Shown here: piece after piece, positions 56,374 through 64,000 of the stretch
Layout: every line of letters begins with the position of its first letter
How positions within the stretch are numbered: the first letter of the stretch is position 1
Assembly: GCA_002382975.1 (NCBI GenBank)
Contig: DFTB01000009.1
Coordinates: forward strand, 1 to 64,000
Length of the DNA: 64,000 nucleotides
Source: Fibrobacter sp. UBA4223
Lineage (GTDB): Bacteria > Fibrobacterota > Fibrobacteria > Fibrobacterales > Fibrobacteraceae
Reading direction: 5' to 3'
The notes under the pieces: model-generated
The model's database searches: none
Seen by the model: the letters and a program-made list of their open reading frames with translations, nothing else
What the model was told of the DNA's origin: nothing
Translations under genes and position numbers: made by a program

Positions 56374-59052
56374 ATGAACAAACATAAATTTGGAATGCGG
56401 GAATTTATCATTCTCCTTGTAATAGCACTTTCGGCCTATACCGTGTGGCCCTCTATCCAGGTCCACTCCAGGAAGGGCGACGAAAAGAAGGCTTTTCTTA
56501 AGGAAAATCCGAAGCTGGGCTCCAAGTCCATCAATTTCGGTCTGGACCTGGCCGGTGGTACCAGCATCACGCTGGAAATCGACAAGTCCGGCCTGAAGCC
56601 TAACGAGGACATCAAGGACATCCAGGCCCAGTCCCTGGAAATCATCCGTAACCGTGTGGACCAGTTCGGTCTTTCTGAACCCCAGATTTCCCCCTCCGGC
56701 GATGACCGCATCTTGGTGGAACTGGCCGGCGTGGACGACTCTACCGCCAAGTCCCTGGTGGGTTCTACCGCCAAGCTGGAATTCAAGATTTTGGCCGAAT
56801 CCGAGAAGTTTACCCAGGTGGTTGGCCTTATCGACCAGTACCTGACCCGTCAGACTACCGACATCGTGGCTGACTCCGCTGAAACGGACTCTACGGCTGC
56901 CGCCAAGGATTCTTCCGTGGCTGCCGCTGCTGCCGACAGCGCCAAGCCTGCCGCTAACGCTGCCGACACCGCGAAGGCCCTTTCCGACGACGAACTTTTG
57001 GGCAAGGCCCCCGCAGCCGAAGTTGCCGCCACCGATTCTGCCAAGGAAGCCGCTCCTGCCGAGGGTGAACCTGCCAGCGAGGTCGGGACTGCCCTCAGCG
57101 CCTATTACCTGTCTTTTGGCAACGGCGGCTTCATCGCCGAAGAGAATATCGAGAAGGTGAAGAAGCTCCTGGAGACCGAAGGGGTCCAGAAACTGATCCC
57201 CCGCGACGTGAACTTTGCTTTCGGTAGCGGTCTCGAACCGGTGCAGCGCGGCTCCAAGATCAAGGCCAAGCGCCTCTACTTGCTCAAGCGCCGTGCCGAA
57301 ATGGGCGGCGACGACATCGTGGACGCCCGTCCCTATCGTGTAAGCGACGGTACCAACGCCGGTGAAGTGGCCGTTTCCCTCAAGTTCGGCGGTATCGGTC
57401 CCAAGAAGTTCTCCGCCGTCACGGCCGCCAACATCGGCAAGCAGATGGCCATCGTTCTCGACAACCAGGTGATTTCTGCCCCGGTGATTCGTGACCGTAT
57501 CCCCAACGGCGATGCCCAGATTACCGGTCTTGACGACATGGCCGAGGCGAACCGCCTGGCTGTGGTTCTCCGTGCCGGCGCCCTCAAGGCTCCTATGAAG
57601 ATTATCGAAAGCCGCAGCGTGGGTGCTACCCTCGGCGAAGAAAACATCGTCCAGGGCTTCGGCTCCGGTGCTATCGGCCTTATCCTCTGCTTGGTGTTCA
57701 TGGTGGCCTACTACCGCCTGGGCGGCCTTATCGCCAGTTTCGGTATGATCATCAACACTCTCGTGACCGCCGCCGTGATGTCCGTGTTCAACGCCACCCT
57801 GACTCTCCCGGGTATTGCCGGTTTCATCTTGGTGGTGGGTATGTCTCTCGACGCCAACGTGATTATTTACGAACGTATCCGTGAAGAACTGAAGAACGGC
57901 CTTACCGCCCGCGCCGCCGTGGCCAAGGGTTACGAACGGGCCTTCAGCGCCATCTTGGACTCCAACTTGACCACCGTGCTTACCGGCCTTATCCTCTATA
58001 AGATCGGTACGGGTTCCGTGAAGGGTTTCGGTCTCACGCTGACCATCGGTATCCTGACCTCCCTCTTCTGCGCTATCACCGTGACCCGCGCCATCCTCGA
58101 CTGGCGTCTTGCCAAGGCCGACCGTACCACTCTTTCCATTGGTAACGGCTTCAAGGCCATCAACGAGGCGAACCTCCAGATTATCCCCAACCGCCGTCGT
58201 TTCGGCCTGATTTCTACCATCCTGATTATCGCCTCCATCGCCTGCATCGCCGTGAAGGGATTCGATTTCAGCATCGACTTCACCGGTGGCCAGGTCTATA
58301 CCGTACAGTACCAGGATGACGGCAAGCACGAGAAGGACCTGAGCGGAGCTCTCTCTGCGGCAGGCATCGACGGTGCGAAAGTTCGCACCCTGGGCGGAAC
58401 CTCTGCCAATTCCTACCAGATCAGCATGCGCGCCTCCGACGACGTGAATTTCGAAGTCAAGATGGCCGAAGCCTTTGCCAAGGCAGGCCAGAAGTGCGAA
58501 ATCGTGGCCAAGGACAACGTGGGCCCCACCATTGGTAAGGAACTCCGTTTCAACGCTATCTTGTCTGTAATTCTCGCCTGGCTCGGCATTCTGCTCTATG
58601 TGTGGTTCCGTTTCGGCAAGTTCGGTCTCGGCTTCGGTGTGGCGGCGGTGCTTGGCCTGGTCCACGACACCATCATCACCCTGGGCTTCATCTCGGCCTT
58701 CAGCCTGTCCTTCGACGGTGCTTTGATTGCCTCCTTGCTGACCATGATCGGTTACTCCGTGAACGACACCATCGTGAACTTCGACCGTATCCGTGAAAAT
58801 ACCGCCGTGTTCGGCTCTGGCAACTTCGCAGAGACCATCAACAAGTCCCTGAACCAGTGCTTCAGCCGCACCATGGTGACCTCTCTCACCACCTTGTTCG
58901 TGTGCGTGATTCTCGCCGTGAAGGGCGGTTCCTCCATCCGCGACTTCGGCCTGGTGCAGTGCTTCGGTATCCTTGTCGGTACCTACTCTTCTGTGTGCAT
59001 CTGCTCTCCCATCGTTCTCTGGTGGAGCAAGAAGTTCAAGAAGGGCGTGTAA
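56374..59052 (+). CDS. secDF: Protein translocase subunit SecDF (fused)
   Basis: The 892-residue protein joins SecD and SecF, which use the proton gradient to pull proteins through SecYEG. The SecD half has the N-terminal helix, GLDLAGGTSITLEIDKSG, the P1 domain, and LGEENIVQGFGSGAIGL leading into six membrane helices with GMSLDANVIIYERIREEL. The SecF half starts near residue 605 (IPNRRRFGLISTILIIASIA) and has DFSIDFTGGQVYTVQYQDDG then GYSVNDTIVNFDRIREN. In P1 there is an alanine- and charge-rich low-complexity insert of about 75 residues (around 165-235), which homologues usually lack. Codon bias suggests high expression. Confidence 0.95.
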   Translation: MNKHKFGMREFIILLVIALSAYTVWPSIQVHSRKGDEKKAFLKENPKLGSKSINFGLDLAGGTSITLEIDKSGLKPNEDIKDIQAQSLEIIRNRVDQFGLSEPQISPSGDDRILVELAGVDDSTAKSLVGSTAKLEFKILAESEKFTQVVGLIDQYLTRQTTDIVADSAETDSTAAAKDSSVAAAAADSAKPAANAADTAKALSDDELLGKAPAAEVAATDSAKEAAPAEGEPASEVGTALSAYYLSFGNGGFIAEENIEKVKKLLETEGVQKLIPRDVNFAFGSGLEPVQRGSKIKAKRLYLLKRRAEMGGDDIVDARPYRVSDGTNAGEVAVSLKFGGIGPKKFSAVTAANIGKQMAIVLDNQVISAPVIRDRIPNGDAQITGLDDMAEANRLAVVLRAGALKAPMKIIESRSVGATLGEENIVQGFGSGAIGLILCLVFMVAYYRLGGLIASFGMIINTLVTAAVMSVFNATLTLPGIAGFILVVGMSLDANVIIYERIREELKNGLTARAAVAKGYERAFSAILDSNLTTVLTGLILYKIGTGSVKGFGLTLTIGILTSLFCAITVTRAILDWRLAKADRTTLSIGNGFKAINEANLQIIPNRRRFGLISTILIIASIACIAVKGFDFSIDFTGGQVYTVQYQDDGKHEKDLSGALSAAGIDGAKVRTLGGTSANSYQISMRASDDVNFEVKMAEAFAKAGQKCEIVAKDNVGPTIGKELRFNAILSVILAWLGILLYVWFRFGKFGLGFGVAAVLGLVHDTIITLGFISAFSLSFDGALIASLLTMIGYSVNDTIVNFDRIRENTAVFGSGNFAETINKSLNQCFSRTMVTSLTTLFVCVILAVKGGSSIRDFGLVQCFGILVGTYSSVCICSPIVLWWSKKFKKGV

Positions 59053-59105
59053 TACCTAAGTGTCATCCTGAGTGGCGAAAGCCGCGAAGGATCCAGTTCT
59101 GAATT

Positions 59106-59136
59106 TCATCCCCGCATAAGCGGGGATTTTTTTTTA
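59106..59136 (+). terminator. REP-derived terminator after secDF
   Basis: ATCCCCGC-ATAA-GCGGGGAT is a perfect 8-bp hairpin followed by nine T (59128 on). It is at once a member of the REP family and an intrinsic terminator, 54 bp after the secDF stop. A related GTCATCCTGAGTGG..GAAGGATCC piece precedes it (59061-59095). Confidence 0.85.
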
Positions 59137-59147
59137 TATACAAAGGG

Positions 59148-59270
59148 GGGAGGCCTCCCCCTGCTTGCAGCCTTGGCGATTAGGCAGGTGACAGTGTCCT
59201 TGTCCGACGGCCTCGCCAAGTCTTCCAGCACCCCCTCTCCTAGGGGCTTCGCCCCTAAAACCCCTTAAAA
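59148..59270. repeat. GC-rich palindromic element, copy D
   Basis: GGGGGGAGGCCTCCCCC, then CCTTGGCGATTAGGCAGG, CTCGCCAAG, and CCCCCTCTCCTAGGGGC. It shares the GCCTTGGCGATTAG..CTCGCCAAG palindrome with copy B and the right part with copy C (inverted). The following 59271-59477 shows no gene, only GC-rich sequence without clear structure. Confidence 0.65.
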
Positions 59271-59477
59271 TAATCCGAGTCTCAAGGGCACAGTCGCCTG
59301 CAAAAAAGACCGTCAGTCGCGCCTTCACTTCGTTCGTCGCTACCCTCCGGATTTTTTGCCTAGCAACTATGCCCTCTCGCCTCGCAAAAAGGGTTTCGCT
59401 ACGCAGGAGGTTGCTCGGTCACGGTGTTCCCTCGCAACCACAAGCGGCTTTATAAAGATGTTTGAAAGATTTGTGAA

Positions 59478-59765
59478 TTACTTTGAGTGTATTCTGATGT
59501 ACATGCAGGCGTCAATAAGATATGACCGCTCTTTTTCGCGGCAATTGTAATTGGAAAAAACAGAATCTGCATATGCTCTCTTACGAGGTTCGGTGGCGGG
59601 ACTGCAGCCGTCACACGTAAAGTCGTTTTCCACATATTTCATACATTCGTTGTAAAGTTTTTCTCTAGATTCAGGTTCTGAGTAACTGTCGGAATCATTA
59701 GAATTGTTGTCAGAACAAGCAATCAGCGTTAATGAGAAAAACAACAAAAAGGAAAATTTTTTCAT
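59478..59765 (-). CDS. Small lipoprotein, unknown function
   Basis: The 95-residue protein has a lipoprotein signal MKKFSFLLFFSLTLIACSD (C17 as lipid site), an asparagine/serine linker, and a compact domain with five cysteines (NECMKYVENDFTCDGCSP, YNCREKE, DACMYI). The even spread of cysteines suggests disulfides in the periplasm or on the surface. No named family is recognised. It stands alone, with a REP/terminator region on one side and heptamer arrays upstream. Confidence 0.65.
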   Translation of the reverse strand: MKKFSFLLFFSLTLIACSDNNSNDSDSYSEPESREKLYNECMKYVENDFTCDGCSPATEPRKRAYADSVFSNYNCREKERSYLIDACMYIRIHSK

Positions 59766-59871
59766 AGATTATCCTCTTATGATATTGCACTTTCCCGCGA
59801 CTCATAAGGTGCCCTTATAGGTTCGACCTTTTGAATACACACTCTTTTATTTGAAAGTGCAAGTGTTTTAC

Positions 59872-59899
59872 CAACCCCTAGCCCCTAGATCCTAGCCCC
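59872..59899. repeat. Heptamer array, 4 units (CAACCCC, TAGCCCC, TAGATCC, TAGCCCC)
   Basis: Four units in register, the same unit set as at 59981-60008 and in the 14-unit array at 49928. Confidence 0.8.
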
Positions 59900-59980
59900 T
59901 ATTTTCAAGCGGATTTTCGCCTTGGTTCGGCATTGCTCACCACAGGACGCGAGGATGACACCTCTTGAGACCAAGCATCC

Positions 59981-60008
59981 TAACCCCTAGCCCCTAGATC
60001 CTAGCCCC
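59981..60008. repeat. Heptamer array, 4 units (TAACCCC, TAGCCCC, TAGATCC, TAGCCCC)
   Basis: This is the second copy of the same four-unit set 109 bp downstream of the first, followed by TTTTTCTATATTT (TATATT at 60015-60020), the likely corA -10 region. Confidence 0.8.
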
Positions 60009-60048
60009 TTTTTCTATATTTACCCCCGTTCGATAAAAGGGGGCGCCT

Positions 60049-60981
60049 ATGCTCAAGTATTACAAAATCGAAGCCGGTCGCTTGGCGGTCGCACCCAACG
60101 AAGATGCCGCCGACATCGTGATGATGGGCTCCCTCAGCCAGGAACAGCGCAGCGTCCTGGTCAAGGAATACGAGATTACCGAACATACCATCGCCTCCGC
60201 ATTCGACTCCGACGAGCTTTCCCGTATCGAATACGACGACGATTTTACCACCATCGTGTTCAAGAAGCCCAAGAACTATTCCGCCGCCGACAACTTCCAG
60301 TTCCGGGTGGAATCCTTCGGCATCTTCATCTTCAAGGACTGGGTGCTGCTCCTAACGGACAGCGACATCCCGGTGATGGACGAAAAGCGTTTCTCGAAAA
60401 TCGACAGCCTGAACACTTTCGTGCTGAAAGTCCTGAGCTACGCCATCTACCACTTCAATGAACACCTGAAAATTATTAACCGCATCAACGACGACCTGGA
60501 ACAGCGGCTCAACACTTCCATGGAGAACAGGTACCTGCTTTCCATGTTCAGCCTGAACAAGGGCTTGATTTACTACGTGAGCGCCTTGAACAGTAACGAC
60601 ACCCTTTTGAAGAAACTCCAGATGGGTCGCAGCCTCAACTGGACCGAGGCCGAACGGGAACTGCTGGAAGACATCCAGATTGAAAACGGCCAGAGCCTGC
60701 AACAGGCCAACATCTACGCCAACATCTTGACGTCCATGATGGATGCCCGCGCAAGCGTCATCAACAACAACTTGAACCAGTTGATGAAGAACTTGACCAT
60801 CGTGACGATCTCCATATCGCTCCCGACGTTCTTCGCCAGTTTGTTCGGCATGAACGTGCAACTGCCCTTCGGCATGAACGGCGACGCCACCGTGGGTTCG
60901 CCCATGACTTTCTGGGCCGTTATCGCCGTGTGTATCCTGTCGGTGGTGCTGTTCCTTGGCTTCTGGATTCGACGGAAATAG
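60049..60981 (+). CDS. CorA-family magnesium/divalent cation transporter
   Basis: The 310-residue protein has a large cytosolic N-terminal domain with the long stalk helices (FNEHLKIINRINDDLEQRLN, NIYANILTSMMDARASVINN) and two C-terminal membrane segments. The CorA signature GMN is present as SLFGMNVQLPFGMNG at the pore mouth. It forms a pentameric Mg/Co/Ni channel. Length and motif position are normal. AAAGGGGG precedes the ATG, with a TATATT at 60015-60020. Confidence 0.9.
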   Translation: MLKYYKIEAGRLAVAPNEDAADIVMMGSLSQEQRSVLVKEYEITEHTIASAFDSDELSRIEYDDDFTTIVFKKPKNYSAADNFQFRVESFGIFIFKDWVLLLTDSDIPVMDEKRFSKIDSLNTFVLKVLSYAIYHFNEHLKIINRINDDLEQRLNTSMENRYLLSMFSLNKGLIYYVSALNSNDTLLKKLQMGRSLNWTEAERELLEDIQIENGQSLQQANIYANILTSMMDARASVINNNLNQLMKNLTIVTISISLPTFFASLFGMNVQLPFGMNGDATVGSPMTFWAVIAVCILSVVLFLGFWIRRK

Positions 60982-61094
60982 TCGCGAGTCGTGAGTGGTG
61001 AGTCGGTGCTACGCACCGTTGAGTTTCAACAATCGCGCCTTTGGCGCCAAATTATATGCTCACAACTGATAACTGAAAACTGACAACTCGCGAC
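60981..61094. repeat. Composite heptamer palindrome, copy 2
   Basis: A terminal inverted repeat GTCGCGAGT (60981-60989) / ACTCGCGAC (61086-61094) is perfect over 9 bp. The left arm has three GAGTCGT/GAGTGGT/GAGTCGG heptamers, then a hairpin GGTGC-TAC-GCACC. The centre has GCGCC-TTT-GGCGC followed by CAAATTATAT. The right arm has ACTGATA, ACTGAAA, ACTGACA, ACTCGCG. It has the same plan as 27743-27899, and its central stem differs by compensating changes. Confidence 0.8.
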
Positions 61095-61098
61095 AGCG

Positions 61099-62103
61099 TC
61101 AGTTTCCTCTATCGCTCATGCTGGCGAACATGGCGACAATCTCGTCGGTAAATTTGCTGTTGGGCAATGTCTGGGCGATTTCAAGGGCCTTTTCCAGATG
61201 GTTCTGTGCCGTGGCTTTCGCCTTGTCGAATGCCCCCTTGACGCTCAGCTTTTCCTTGATTTGCGCAGGAATATTGTCTTCGGAGGCCCGCTTGATCAGG
61301 TCTTCCATTTCGCGCCGTTCTTCGGCGGAACTGTTTTCGAAATAGAACAGCAGGGGGAGCGTAATGAGCCCGTTAGAAAGGTCGGTAAACTTGGCCTTGT
61401 CCAGGTTCTTGGAACCGTAGCCGTAGTCCAGCAGGTCGTCAATAATCTGGAAGGCGATACCGAAGTGGCTTCCCATTTCGGCGCATTTGTCCACCATAGG
61501 CTTGTCGAACCCGGCAAGAATGGCCCCGATTTTGGCAGCGGCGTTAATCAGGGCCGCAGTCTTTCCGTCGATAATCCGGTTGTAGGTCTCAAAGGAAAGG
61601 CTCATGTCGCCGCAGTGATCCAGTTCCAGGATTTCTCCGGCAATCAGCTGGTCTGCCGCCTGGGAGAGGATTACGGGAATGTCCCGTTCCGTCTCTTCGA
61701 TAACGCTCTGCATGGACTGGGAAAGCACGTAGTCGCCAATGAGAACAGCCACCTGGGTGCCCCATTCCTTGTGTGCCGTTTTTTGCCCGCGCCGGACTTC
61801 GGTGTCGTCGATGATGTCGTCGTGAACAAGGCTTGCGCTGTGCAACAGTTCGATGCCCGCGCAGGCGTGGGCCACCCGCTCAACGTCAACAGGAGATTTC
61901 CCACAGTTGGCAATAAGGCAAAGCAGGGTAGAGCGGATGCGCTTTCCTCTCTTTTGGAACAAAACCGAAAGTCTGTCCGAAATACCGGCCGGTGCATTTT
62001 TGGCCACATTCAAGATGACCTGCTCGGTCAGGGCAAGTTGGTCCTGGACCAGTTCACGTGCCTGGCCCAAAACAGTCTGGAAATCGGCCTTGTTCAGGTT
62101 CAT
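61099..62103 (-). CDS. Polyprenyl diphosphate synthase
   Basis: The 334-residue trans-prenyltransferase has both aspartate-rich motifs: LVHDDIIDDTEVRRG (DDxxD) and FQIIDDLLDYGYG (second DDxxD). It also has the substrate-binding GKRIRSTLLCLIA, GEILELDH and KTAALINAAAKIGA. It extends farnesyl diphosphate to a longer chain (hepta/octaprenyl) for quinones or cell-wall carrier lipid; chain length cannot be read with certainty. It is 2 bp downstream of gyrB on the same strand. ispF at 10653 feeds the same pathway. Confidence 0.9.
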   Translation of the reverse strand: MNLNKADFQTVLGQARELVQDQLALTEQVILNVAKNAPAGISDRLSVLFQKRGKRIRSTLLCLIANCGKSPVDVERVAHACAGIELLHSASLVHDDIIDDTEVRRGQKTAHKEWGTQVAVLIGDYVLSQSMQSVIEETERDIPVILSQAADQLIAGEILELDHCGDMSLSFETYNRIIDGKTAALINAAAKIGAILAGFDKPMVDKCAEMGSHFGIAFQIIDDLLDYGYGSKNLDKAKFTDLSNGLITLPLLFYFENSSAEERREMEDLIKRASEDNIPAQIKEKLSVKGAFDKAKATAQNHLEKALEIAQTLPNSKFTDEIVAMFASMSDRGN

Positions 62104-62105
62104 TT

Positions 62106-64000
<1,895 letters not shown>

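Noticed and set aside
56368..58665. 765-codon open frame antisense to secDF
   Set aside because: Shadow frame created by the strong codon bias of secDF.
59134..59328. Small frame in the GC-rich palindrome element
   Set aside because: It is a translation of repeat copy D; the same peptide type appears wherever this repeat occurs.

Overview
The window looks like chromosome from a Fibrobacter-type bacterium (phylum Fibrobacterota). The strongest sign is a lipoprotein at 54469-55893 that carries the Fibrobacter succinogenes major paralogous (FISUMP) domain. Several serine-rich secreted proteins, a fused SecDF, LpxK (a Gram-negative outer membrane) and many intergenic palindromes fit the same picture. 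Almost all of it is core chromosome. I see no prophage, CRISPR array or rRNA. There is one tRNA, Leu(UAA).

Layout. 1-4300 is a plastic region: two convergent type IV pilin-like genes, a tandem duplication carrying a PD-(D/E)XK Rpn-type nuclease gene and its truncated copy next to a GIY-YIG gene, and a decayed type III toxin-antitoxin (ToxN/AbiQ) locus. 4379-20300 holds folB, pgk, hisH-ispF, several secreted proteins, a class A acid phosphatase, a Na/Pi cotransporter, an adenosylhomocysteinase-like gene, an AGCS amino acid symporter, a two-gene alarmone hydrolase plus synthetase unit, and a phosphohexomutase. 20300-27900 holds aroC, lpxK, a MoxR/RavA-like ATPase, a groES-like gene and a DEAD-box helicase. 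28080-35600 holds tsaD-ybbR and, divergently, the tight operon ftsX, envC-like, holB-like, recJ and a TonB-like gene. 36100-43500 holds tRNA-Leu, a LysR regulator, gltX, a zinc-ribbon/BON protein, a WYL regulator, queA and hpt. 43500-53400 is a glucan locus (GH57, GH77 MalQ, GH13) interrupted by metH. 53375-56000 holds a YafQ/DinJ toxin-antitoxin pair, a structured RNA with its own promoter, and the FISUMP lipoprotein. 56374-64000 holds secDF, a small lipoprotein, corA, a polyprenyl synthase and gyrB (cut by the window end).

Regulatory and repeat DNA is the unusual part. Between genes there are (i) short REP-like palindromes of the GATCCCCGC..GCGGGGATGAC type, (ii) a larger GC-rich palindrome family, and (iii) arrays of 7-bp units whose unit sequence changes from site to site. 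Two of the heptamer sites form composite palindromes with a central hairpin whose arms covary. Several genes have a TATATT-like -10 box ending 6-9 nt before the start codon with no Shine-Dalgarno sequence, which suggests leaderless transcripts.

All coordinates and motifs were read by eye. Family names rest on motif recognition, not on database searches.
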